Assembly (NCBI GenBank): GCA_965246915.1
Contig: CBDFGB010000022.1
Location: 1-64,000 of the forward strand
Length of the DNA: 64,000 bases
Source: CAVRQM01 sp965246915
GTDB lineage: Bacteria > Pseudomonadota > Alphaproteobacteria > Acetobacterales > Acetobacteraceae
Reading direction: 5' to 3'
Every line of letters begins with the position of its first letter. The first letter of the stretch is position 1. A model generated the notes under the pieces. The model was not told the origin of the DNA, ran no database searches, and was given only the letters and a program-made list of their open reading frames with translations. This document shows positions 6,250 to 14,314 of the stretch, one piece after another. A program made the position numbers and the translations under genes.

Positions 6250-9247
6250 AGACGACGCCCGGATCGCCCGGGGTAGCGGCCGTCTCCGTAATGAACACGC
6301 CGCCGCCGCCATCCGACAGCACGCTGAACGTGGCGGCCCGATAGGCGCTCGCCTCGCCCTGTAGCGCGAATGAAGCGAGCATCGCATGCCGTGCGTCGAA
6401 CACCGACAACATCCCGTGCGACGCATCGGTGGCGCCATACTCCGCCGTGGCCGCCGCCAGCGAGGGCAGCGCGATACGGTCGCCCGCCTCGAAGCCGATC
6501 AGCGTGCCGGCCATCTGCCGCGGCGCGTTGACCGTAAGCACGGCGCCCGGTGCCGCGAATGTCAGGCGCGTGCCCGCCAGCACCTGATCAACGGCGAGCC
6601 CCGCCGCGTCCATTCGGATCTGCCCGGAGCCGACGAGCATCCCGGCAAACCGCAAGCCCGACGACAACACCGTGCCGCTAACCACCGTTGCTGCGTCGAT
6701 CGTGCCGCCGCCGCTCAGCGTGCCCCCAGCATAGACCTTGAGCCAGCCGCCCCAGAAGCCGCCAGCGCCGCCCACCTCGGCACATGACGCCCGATCGACC
6801 GTGACGCCGCCGGAGACGCTCAACGCGGCGCCGATCCGAACCCGCCCGCCGGAGACCGCGCCGAGCGTGCCGAGACTGGCCGAGCCGCTGACCGAAAGGC
6901 CCGCGCCATTCGCGACGATTCGCGAGGCGACGGCCGCGCCGGCCTGACCCAGTGCGCCGAGGGTCACGACGCTGCCCGCGCCGGCCACGATCATCGTGCC
7001 CTCGACGTCCAGCGTTCCGGCCGCAAATACGCCGTCGAGCAAGACGGAGCGGAAGGTCGCGATCGCCGCCGCCTCGCCCGCCCCGGTGACCACGCTCGGC
7101 CACGCGCCGCCGACGATGGCGACGCTGTCGAGCGAACCCGGGGCGGCGAACCCGGCGATTCGATCCTGCGAGCCCGTGAGGTCGCGCCAGTTGGACGCGG
7201 CGGCCCAAGATGCGCCGGACGAGCCGCGCCAAGCCAGCCGGTGCGGGGTCGTGTTTCCAACGCCGGCCGCGGCGACGATCGCCGGCGGCACGTCGAGAAC
7301 CAGCGTCCCGCCTTGCCCGTCCGGCAGCAGCAGGAACCGTGTCGTCGCATAGGCGGCGGCCGACCCCGCGACGGTCAACGACGCGAGCCCCCCGGCGGCG
7401 CCGGACAAGGTCAGGACGCCGCTGCCGGGCGAGACCGCGCGGTAGCTCGCCGAAGTGACGACAGCGGCGAGATCGATCGCGTCGCCGGCCGCGAGGCCGA
7501 CCAGCGTGCCGGCCATCAGCGATGGCGCGGACAATGTCAGGACCGCGCCGGCCTCCGCGAAGACGAGGCGCGTGCCGGTCGTGACCTGTCCGACCGTGGC
7601 GCCGGCGGCGTCCAGACGGACTTGCCCCGGCCCGCCCAGAAGGCCGTCGAACCGCAGCCCGGACGCCAGGATCGTGCCCGCGACCATGGTCGAGACGCCG
7701 ATCACCCCGCTGCCGGCAAGCGTGCCGCCCGCATAGACCTTGAGCCAGCCGGCCCAGAACGCGAAACTGCCGCCGACCTCCGCGCAGGCGCCGCGATCCA
7801 GTGTGATGCCGCTCGAGATCGAAAGCCCGCCGGCGAACGTCGCCCGGCCGCCGACGCCAACCGCCAGTGTCCCGAGACTGGCCGATCCGGCGACCGAGAG
7901 ACTGGCGGACTGCACGAGAATGCTGGAGGCGACCGCGGCTCCGGCCTGGCCGAGCGCCCCGAGTGCCAGCGTGCTGCCACCGCCCGCGACCATGAGCGTG
8001 CCCTCGACGTCCAGGGTCGCGGCGGCGAACTGTCCCACGAGCACCACCGAGCGGAACGTGGCGACCGCCGCCGCGGCACCGGCGCCGGTCACCACCAGCG
8101 GCATCGCGCCGCCGACGATGGAAACGCTGTCCAACGAGCCCGGGGCGATCGTGGCCGGACCCCCGAGTGTCAGGTCTTGCCAGTTCCCGGCCGCGCCCCA
8201 CGCCGCGCCGGATAGTCCGGTCCAGACGGCGCGATGCGGGGTCGCGTTGCCCGGACCGGCCATGCCAGCGGATGCCACGGGCGTGTCGAGCACGAGCGTG
8301 CCGCCATGCCCGTCCGGCACCAGAAGGAACCGGCTCGCGGCATAGGCGGTCGTGTCGCCAGCGAGCGCGAGCGTGGCCAGGATCCCGCCGGCGGCGGACA
8401 GCGTCAGCACGCCGGTGGTGGCGGAGAGCGCTCGAAAACTCGCGGCGGTGACGGCGGCTTGGATGTCGATCGCATGGCCCGCCGCGAAGCCGATCACCGT
8501 GCCGGCCATCCGCGCCGGCGCGGCGAGCGTCAGCACCCCGCCCGCCGTGGCGAACACGAGCCTCGTCCCGGCCGCGACCTGCCCGACCGTGGCGCCTGCC
8601 GCGTCCATGCGGATCTGGCCCAAGCCGACGATCTGGCCCTCGAAACGCATGCCAGAAGACAAAATCGTTCCGCTCAGCACTGTGGCGGCGGTGACGGCGC
8701 CACTGCCGGACAGGGTGCCGCCCGCATAAACTTTCAGCCAGCCCGACCAGAAATTGCCCGAGCCGCCGATCTCCACGCAGGATGCACGGTCAACCGCGAT
8801 GCCACCCGTCACCGTCGCGCCGCCGCCCAGTCGCGCCCGCCCACCGCCCGTGACGCACAGCGTGCCGAGATCGGCGGCGGCGGCCACCGAAAGGCTGGCG
8901 GCGTCGACCACGATGTTCGACGCGACCGCGGCGCCCTGCTGGCCCAAGGCCCCCAGACTCAGTGTCGCTCGTGCACCGGAGACCCCGAGGGTGCCCTCGA
9001 CATCCAGGCTGCCGGCCGCGAACCCGCCGGACAGCATCACCGAACGGAACGTCGCGATGCTGTCAGCAGTACCCGCGCCGGTCACGGCGAGCGGCGTGGC
9101 GCCGCCCACGATCAACACCCGGTCCAGCGCGTCAGGCGCGGCCCTCGCCGTCATCGCCGATCCGGTATCGACCCAGCTATCCGTGGCGTTCCAGTCGCCG
9201 CCGAACGGGCCGACCCAAGTCAGACAGTCGCCGACGCTTTTCGTCAC
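6233..9247 (-). CDS. Large protein of three ~330-residue beta-strand repeats, function unknown
   Basis: The 1004-residue protein consists almost entirely of three homologous units. Each opens with a Trp-rich segment (as in WTGLSGAAWGAAGNWQDLT). Each continues through a Gly/Ala/Val/Thr-rich run of predicted short beta strands with shared blocks such as IATFRSV, LDVEGT, LGALGQ, WLKVYAGGTLSG and TRLVFA. The composition resembles autotransporter passengers and beta-helix adhesins. However, there is no signal peptide, no autotransporter beta-barrel and no RTX nonapeptides, so the export route is unclear. The GTG at 9247 is chosen because GGGAGA lies six bases before it; a TTG at 9274 is also possible. 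Its 3-prime end overlaps lepA by 17 bases, tail to tail. Confidence 0.75.
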   Translation of the reverse strand: MTKSVGDCLTWVGPFGGDWNATDSWVDTGSAMTARAAPDALDRVLIVGGATPLAVTGAGTADSIATFRSVMLSGGFAAGSLDVEGTLGVSGARATLSLGALGQQGAAVASNIVVDAASLSVAAAADLGTLCVTGGGRARLGGGATVTGGIAVDRASCVEIGGSGNFWSGWLKVYAGGTLSGSGAVTAATVLSGTILSSGMRFEGQIVGLGQIRMDAAGATVGQVAAGTRLVFATAGGVLTLAAPARMAGTVIGFAAGHAIDIQAAVTAASFRALSATTGVLTLSAAGGILATLALAGDTTAYAASRFLLVPDGHGGTLVLDTPVASAGMAGPGNATPHRAVWTGLSGAAWGAAGNWQDLTLGGPATIAPGSLDSVSIVGGAMPLVVTGAGAAAAVATFRSVVLVGQFAAATLDVEGTLMVAGGGSTLALGALGQAGAAVASSILVQSASLSVAGSASLGTLAVGVGGRATFAGGLSISSGITLDRGACAEVGGSFAFWAGWLKVYAGGTLAGSGVIGVSTMVAGTILASGLRFDGLLGGPGQVRLDAAGATVGQVTTGTRLVFAEAGAVLTLSAPSLMAGTLVGLAAGDAIDLAAVVTSASYRAVSPGSGVLTLSGAAGGLASLTVAGSAAAYATTRFLLLPDGQGGTLVLDVPPAIVAAAGVGNTTPHRLAWRGSSGASWAAASNWRDLTGSQDRIAGFAAPGSLDSVAIVGGAWPSVVTGAGEAAAIATFRSVLLDGVFAAGTLDVEGTMIVAGAGSVVTLGALGQAGAAVASRIVANGAGLSVSGSASLGTLGAVSGGRVRIGAALSVSGGVTVDRASCAEVGGAGGFWGGWLKVYAGGTLSGGGTIDAATVVSGTVLSSGLRFAGMLVGSGQIRMDAAGLAVDQVLAGTRLTFAAPGAVLTVNAPRQMAGTLIGFEAGDRIALPSLAAATAEYGATDASHGMLSVFDARHAMLASFALQGEASAYRAATFSVLSDGGGGVFITETAATPGDPGVVFTHPS
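6240..9220 (-). repeat. Three tandem ~1-kb coding repeats
   Basis: Equivalent landmarks recur at near-constant spacing. The plus-strand text CATAGACCTTGAGCCAGCC (or its variant CATAAACTTTCAGCCAGCC) occurs at about 6730, 7732 and 8725, giving periods of 1002 and 993 bases (334 and 331 codons). Approximate units in gene order are 9220-8235, 8234-7235 and 7234-6240. The units are diverged at the nucleotide level, so this is an old internal triplication rather than a recent duplication. Confidence 0.75.
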
Positions 9248-9328
9248 GGTCACTCTCCCGACCTGGCCGCACAAACCTGCCTGCGACCGTATGCCGGGGC
9301 GGAATGAAGGGAGGGTTAAGGGAGCGCT

Positions 9329-9904
9329 TCAGGCGCGAGCGGCGCGCGCCTCATCGAGGAGTCTGCGCGCTTCGGCGACCGCCGCCGAGAACTCCATGTT
9401 GACGACGCGGTGGTCGAATTCCCCGGCATGAGCGATTTCGTCGCGCGCTGCTTGCATCCGTCGGGCGATCTCCGCCTCGTCGTCAGTGCCGCGGCCGCGC
9501 AGCCGCGCTTCCAGTTCGGCAAGGCTGGGTGGCAGCAGGAAGATTCCCACCACGTCGCGGGGCAGTGCTGCCCGCAACTGGCGAAACCCCTGCCAGTCGA
9601 TGTCGAACAGCACGTCGTGTCCGGCGGCCAGCGCCGCCTCGACCGGCGCGCGGGGCGAGCCATAGCCCCGGCCAAACACCGTGGCCCATTCCAGTAGCTC
9701 GCCGGACGCGGCCATCGCCTCGAATTGCTCCCGCGAGATGAAGCGATAGTGCACGCCCTCGATCTCGCCCGGCCGAGGCGCGCGGGTCGTGACGCTCACG
9801 GAGAGAACGAGGGTCGGGTCCTCGCGCATGAGGGCTGCGGCGATGCTGCTCTTGCCGGCGCCACTCGGGGCGGCCAGCACGACGCAGAGACCGCGTCTAT
9901 TCAA
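9329..9904 (-). CDS. gmk: Guanylate kinase
   Basis: The 191-residue cytosolic enzyme phosphorylates GMP to GDP. The P-loop APSGAGKSSIAAALM lies at about residues 12-26. The GMP-binding region VTTRAPRPGEIEGVHYRFIS and the segment FDIDWQGFRQLRA are typical of Gmk. The only sensible start is a TTG at 9904, placed inside the last codons of yicC so that the two genes overlap by eight bases. This suggests translational coupling. The length fits the family (about 200). Confidence 0.95.
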   Translation of the reverse strand: MNRRGLCVVLAAPSGAGKSSIAAALMREDPTLVLSVSVTTRAPRPGEIEGVHYRFISREQFEAMAASGELLEWATVFGRGYGSPRAPVEAALAAGHDVLFDIDWQGFRQLRAALPRDVVGIFLLPPSLAELEARLRGRGTDDEAEIARRMQAARDEIAHAGEFDHRVVNMEFSAAVAEARRLLDEARAARA

Positions 9905-10781
9905 TGTTGGCGACCTGCTCGCGCAACTGCTCGATGGCCGCCTTCAGCCGAAGGCCCGTTCCGGTCAGTGCGGCGGAGGCCGATTTGCTGCACAGCGTGT
10001 TGGCCTCGCGGTGGAATTCCTGGACGAGAAACTCCAGCCGCCGTCCGACGGGCGTGGCCTCGGCCAGCAGATCGCGTGCACCGGCGACATGGCTCGCGAG
10101 CCGGTCGAGTTCCTCGCGCACGTCGGCGCGCGCGGCGGCGATTGCCACCTCCTGCGCGATCCTCTCGTCCGGCAGCGACGGAAGATCCGCCAGCAGGGCG
10201 GCGACGTTGTCCATCAGCCGCGCCTTGATTCGCGCCGGCTGCTCCGCCGAGTCCCGCGCCGCCTGCCGGCGCAGCGTGTCGATCTCGTCGAGGAGCCCGC
10301 CGACGATGGTCGCCAACCTTCTTCCTTCGTCACGACGGGCGGCCACGAGGGCCGCGAGCGCCCGGTCGAACCCCGCGCGTATCGCTTCGGACTGCTGGTC
10401 GGCGGCCCCGTTCTCGGCTGCGGCAGGGCCGTTGCGCAGCACGCCCGGCAGAGCGAGCAGCGCCTCCGCGCGCGGCGGCGGCGCGTCCGGAATGCGACGC
10501 GCCACCTCGGCCACGAGGGCGAGGACGGCATCGAGTGCTGCGGGGTCCGGGGTGATTCGCAACGCCTCCTCGCGACGGGCCACCAGGTTGGCGGCCACGT
10601 TGCCGCGTTTCAGGGCGCGGCCGGCGGCTTCGCGCACCGCAGCCTCGATCGCGTCGAGCCCGGGCGGCAGCCGCAGCCGCAATTCGAGGCCACGGCCGTT
10701 GACGCTGCGCAGTTCCCACGCCCAGGCCTGGCCGCCGTCCACGCCCTCGACACGGGCAAAACCGGTCATGGAGGAAGTCAT
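9897..10781 (-). CDS. yicC: YicC/YloC-family endoribonuclease
   Basis: The 294-residue protein of the YicC family has a characteristic N-terminus, SSMTGFAR, and a C-terminal block with LEFLVQEFHREANTLCSKSA. Members are RNA-cleaving enzymes; in E. coli YicC affects RyhB. The central part is helical and rich in Ala/Arg. It is immediately upstream of, and overlaps, gmk, the arrangement common in alphaproteobacteria, although here the pair is separated from fabF-mltG. The ATG at 10781 or the one four codons later are both possible starts. Its promoter must lie in the 88-base gap to the divergent MBL hydrolase gene. Confidence 0.92.
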   Translation of the reverse strand: MTSSMTGFARVEGVDGGQAWAWELRSVNGRGLELRLRLPPGLDAIEAAVREAAGRALKRGNVAANLVARREEALRITPDPAALDAVLALVAEVARRIPDAPPPRAEALLALPGVLRNGPAAAENGAADQQSEAIRAGFDRALAALVAARRDEGRRLATIVGGLLDEIDTLRRQAARDSAEQPARIKARLMDNVAALLADLPSLPDERIAQEVAIAAARADVREELDRLASHVAGARDLLAEATPVGRRLEFLVQEFHREANTLCSKSASAALTGTGLRLKAAIEQLREQVANIE

Positions 10782-10869
10782 CGAACGTCCGGAGACAGCA
10801 TGCGCGCGCTTCTATCCTGCCCGACCGCCGGCGGCTACACGGGGCCGGCCATCACCACAGGAGCGCGCG

Positions 10870-11733
10870 ATGACCCGCACCAATCCCGGATTCCACTCCA
10901 TTCAGCTCGGCGAGATCACCGTCACCGCGCTCAATGACGGGCAGTTCGAGGGCAGTTTCGACCTTGTCACCGGCGTGGCGCCGGACGAAGCGGAGGCGTT
11001 GCTGCGCGACAGCTTCCGCGCCGTGCCGCCGCGCATCTCGGTCTCGTGCTTCCTGCTGGAGTGGCCGGACCGGCGCGTGATCATCGATTTCGGGGCGGGT
11101 GCGGCGTTCGGGGGCGTATTGGGCCATGCGAAGGCCAAACTCGCGGCACTCGATGTCGCGCCTGAGTCGATCGACGCGGTGCTGCTCACCCATGGCCATC
11201 CGGACCATCTTGGCGGCCTCGTCACCGGCGAGGCGGCGATCTTTCCGAACGCCGCGCTTCACGCCAGCGCCACGGAGCTGGATTTCTGGAACGATCCGGC
11301 CAACACGAACGATACTGCGGGCCTCGCGCGTTCGGCGCTCGCGGCCTATGCGGCGCGCACGCATCGCTTCAGCGGCGCGGCCGCGGTGATTCCGGGGGTG
11401 ACCGCAGTGCCGCTGCCAGGCCACACGCCGGGGCACACCGGGTTCATGGTCACTTCGGGGGCGGAGAGCCTGTTCGTGTGGGCCGACGTGGTCCATTTGC
11501 CGGGCATCCAGTTCGCCGCCCCCGAGGCCTGCTTGCAATTCGACTCCGACGCGGAGGCAGCGCGGGCGTCGCGCCTGCGGGCGTTCGACATGGCGGCTAC
11601 GGACCGTCTGCTGGTCGCCGGCATCCATCTGGACTTCCCGATCTTCGGCCACCTGGCGCGGCACGGCACGGCGTATGCGTACGAGCCGATGGTGTGGGCG
11701 CCGAGTGTCGCAGGGTTGTTGACTGGCGCTTAG
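10870..11733 (+). CDS. MBL-fold metallo-hydrolase
   Basis: This 287-residue member of the metallo-beta-lactamase superfamily shows the metal-binding motif THGHPDHLGG at about residues 106-115. A later His lies in GHTPGHTGFMV (about 183), an Asp in WADVVHL (about 204) and a further His in AGIHLDFP (about 253), consistent with a dinuclear metal site. There is no signal peptide. The substrate cannot be read from the sequence; relatives include lactonases and sulfatase-like or glyoxalase-like hydrolases. The ATG at 10870 follows AGGAG. The longer upstream open frame is only the antisense of yicC. It is transcribed divergently from yicC-gmk. Confidence 0.85.
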   Translation: MTRTNPGFHSIQLGEITVTALNDGQFEGSFDLVTGVAPDEAEALLRDSFRAVPPRISVSCFLLEWPDRRVIIDFGAGAAFGGVLGHAKAKLAALDVAPESIDAVLLTHGHPDHLGGLVTGEAAIFPNAALHASATELDFWNDPANTNDTAGLARSALAAYAARTHRFSGAAAVIPGVTAVPLPGHTPGHTGFMVTSGAESLFVWADVVHLPGIQFAAPEACLQFDSDAEAARASRLRAFDMAATDRLLVAGIHLDFPIFGHLARHGTAYAYEPMVWAPSVAGLLTGA

Positions 11734-11782
11734 GATGTGCTAGGCAAGCAACGTTCGCGATGCGAAAGAAACGGAGAGAACC

Positions 11783-13012
11783 GTGTCGATCGTCGCTTGC
11801 CTCTCGCGCTTTGCGCTTGGTTTCGCCCTGATAGCCTGCTCGGCGGCGCGGGCCGATGAGCATGTCAGGTTCCTCCATACGTTCGGGGAAACGCCGGGCG
11901 GCTTGGATCCTCGTCCGTTGACCGGGCATCAGAGTGGGGCCGACCCCGCGACCTGGGCGCTCTATGGCGTTGCCCAAGGCGGCTTGGCGCACCCGGAACC
12001 TAATTTACCGATCGGGTACGGGATCATCTTCAAGCTGACGCCGCCACGACGCGGCGCGGCCCGCTGGAGCCTTTCGCGACTCTATGTGTTTGGAGGCGGA
12101 GACGATGGCTATTTCCCCAATGATGTCGTCTTTGATCATTCGGGAGCCATGTACGGATCGACTTACGGCAGCGCCCGCTGCGGGACGATCTTCAGGCTAA
12201 CGCCGCCCAAGCCCGGTCATTACTTTTGGACCAAAACAGTGCTTGGCGGGCCTCCAACGGCATACAACTTGACCCTTGATGGCTCGGGATCGATTTACGC
12301 GCTGAACTTCGTCGAAGTCTACAAGGTGACGCCGCCACCGTCCGGCGGGGATGCGTGTGCCTGGAGCACCACTGTTTTACATACTTTTGGAGGTCAGGAA
12401 GGGGCCGTGTTGGCAGGCCACGTCGTTCTAGGCCCTGCTGGTAGACTTTACGGCCTGACTCAGGCTGGCGGACCGAACCACGCCGGAACTGTCTACGAAC
12501 TTTCGCCGCCGGCTCGGACGGGCGGCGAATGGACCCATCGCATCATCTATGCATTCGAAAACGACTACCTGCCGCTCAGCCTGATTCGAGTTCCGTCCGG
12601 AGATCTCTACGGAACGACCCAGGGCGGCAAAGTCTTCCGCCTGCGCCCGCCTGCGCCGGGTCAGGCGAGTTGGACGCGGACCAACATCAGCGAGTTCCAT
12701 GGATATGACGGAGACTACGCGACGGAAATCGTGCGCCTGGATGACTCCGGGTCCCTGTACGGCGCGACGAATGGGCGGCTGTCTTCGAACCAACCGCGTG
12801 GCGGAATCGTCTTCAGGCTCGACCCGCCCACGAGCGGCTATGGTGCCTGGACCAGGACCGAACTTGCCAGGACCTCGGATTCTGATACGAACGACGTATA
12901 TGGCTCGTTGGTCGGCGACCCGGCCGGCGGCCTCTATACTGCGGCGCGGCGCGGCGCAAAGAACTTCAGCGATACCGACCGATTCGGGACAATCTTCAAG
13001 ATCGTTCCATAG
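11783..13012 (+). CDS. Secreted GloVer tandem-repeat protein, copy 1
   Basis: The 409-residue protein has a Sec signal peptide (hydrophobic core ALGFALIACS, likely cleavage after SAARA, about residue 24). It is otherwise made of recurring ~35-50-residue blocks containing GxIFKLTPP, LYGxT and GTVYELSPP. These match the GloVer tandem repeat (TIGR03803-type), expected to form a beta-propeller-like exported protein. No catalytic motif is recognisable. The GTG at 11783 is chosen for the GGAGAG site and the signal peptide. It is followed after 48 bases by a close paralogue, and the pair are probably co-transcribed. The function is unknown. Confidence 0.82.
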   Translation: MSIVACLSRFALGFALIACSAARADEHVRFLHTFGETPGGLDPRPLTGHQSGADPATWALYGVAQGGLAHPEPNLPIGYGIIFKLTPPRRGAARWSLSRLYVFGGGDDGYFPNDVVFDHSGAMYGSTYGSARCGTIFRLTPPKPGHYFWTKTVLGGPPTAYNLTLDGSGSIYALNFVEVYKVTPPPSGGDACAWSTTVLHTFGGQEGAVLAGHVVLGPAGRLYGLTQAGGPNHAGTVYELSPPARTGGEWTHRIIYAFENDYLPLSLIRVPSGDLYGTTQGGKVFRLRPPAPGQASWTRTNISEFHGYDGDYATEIVRLDDSGSLYGATNGRLSSNQPRGGIVFRLDPPTSGYGAWTRTELARTSDSDTNDVYGSLVGDPAGGLYTAARRGAKNFSDTDRFGTIFKIVP

Positions 13013-13060
13013 TCGACAATTCGAGAGACGCCGGCAGTCATCGCGTAGAGGGAGGGACTC

Positions 13061-14311
13061 GTGGCGACATCGGCTCGCGCATCGACCATTGTAGCGTTCC
13101 TGACCGCTGTGGTCTGCATGCCGACCCCGGCGCGGGCCGATGAGCACGTCAGGTTCCTGCACACCTTCGTCGATCCTTTGGGTGGCGTAGGTCCAGGCCC
13201 GCTTGTCGGGCATCAGACCGGTGTCGACCCTCGAACATGGGCGCTCTACGGCACGGCCTTTGGAGGGCAAGCGGCGGCGGATTGCCCGGGCGGCTGCGGG
13301 ATTATCTTCAAGCTGACGCCGCCGCCACCGGGTGGATCCCACTGGACCAAGTCCCGGCTACGTGTGTTCAAGGGCGGACCAGATGGTTCCTTGCCCTACG
13401 AAATCGCATTTAGCGCCTCCGGCGAGATGTACGGCACGACACGCGGCGGCACCGGTTGCGGATCGATCTTCCGGCTGACCCCGCCGCCTCAGGGACAGTA
13501 TTTTTGGAACAAGGTCATTATCGGAGGCCCGCTCTACCCGGAGAGCCTGACTTTGGATCCATCGGGATCCATCTATGGCGTGACCTACGGCACCGTGTTC
13601 AAGCTGACGCGGCCGCGGTCCGGTCCGGAAGCCTGCGCCTGGACCACAACGATTCTGCATGAATTCGACGGGTCGGAAGGCTTGATCCTGAAAGGCCATG
13701 TTGTTCTCGGCGCAGCAGGCAAACTCTACGGCGTGGCTGAGGTGTCCGGTCCGCAAACCGGTGGGACGGTCTACGAACTGTCGCCGCCCGCGCAAACGAG
13801 TGGCGCGTGGACTTCGCGCGTCATCTACGCGTTCAGTGGCGGCGCCTATCCGCAAAGCCTGATCCGAGACCCATCCGGCGCACTTTATGGGTCCACACGA
13901 GGCGGTGCGCCGAGCGGCGCCGGAACGGTGTTTCGTCTACAGCCCCCCGCGCCGGGGCAGACGGCATGGACGAAGACGGACCTGGCCACGTTTGATTTCG
14001 CTCACGGCGACTACCCGACCGAGATCGTGCGCCTGGACGATTCGGGTTCCCTCTACGGCGCCACCTATGGCCGCGGCTTCGGTTACGACCAGAAGCGCGG
14101 CGGCGTCGTCTTCCGCCTCGACCCACCGACGCAGGGCGATGGTGGGTGGACCAAAACCGTGCTCGCGGTCACCTCCGACTCCATTGCCAATGCGATACGC
14201 GGCGCACTGGTCCTGGATCCCGCTGGCGACCTATACACCTCGGCGCAGATCGGGGCTCAGCATTTCAGTGACACTGTTCATAACGGGACGATCTTCAAGG
14301 TCGTGCCGTAA
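13061..14311 (+). CDS. Secreted GloVer tandem-repeat protein, copy 2
   Basis: The 416-residue paralogue of the preceding gene has a signal peptide (residues 1 to about 25, ending PARA) and a nearly identical mature N-terminus, ADEHVRFLHTF. Its repeat blocks include GIIFKLTPPPPG, GTVYELSPPAQ, SLIRDPSGALYGSTRGGA and GVVFRLDPPTQG. The mature parts run in parallel throughout, indicating tandem duplication. The GTG start at 13061 lies behind AGGGAGGG. Only three bases separate its stop from that of the convergent phosphatase gene, and no terminator hairpin is visible there. Confidence 0.82.
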   Translation: MATSARASTIVAFLTAVVCMPTPARADEHVRFLHTFVDPLGGVGPGPLVGHQTGVDPRTWALYGTAFGGQAAADCPGGCGIIFKLTPPPPGGSHWTKSRLRVFKGGPDGSLPYEIAFSASGEMYGTTRGGTGCGSIFRLTPPPQGQYFWNKVIIGGPLYPESLTLDPSGSIYGVTYGTVFKLTRPRSGPEACAWTTTILHEFDGSEGLILKGHVVLGAAGKLYGVAEVSGPQTGGTVYELSPPAQTSGAWTSRVIYAFSGGAYPQSLIRDPSGALYGSTRGGAPSGAGTVFRLQPPAPGQTAWTKTDLATFDFAHGDYPTEIVRLDDSGSLYGATYGRGFGYDQKRGGVVFRLDPPTQGDGGWTKTVLAVTSDSIANAIRGALVLDPAGDLYTSAQIGAQHFSDTVHNGTIFKVVP

Positions 14312-14314
14312 GCC

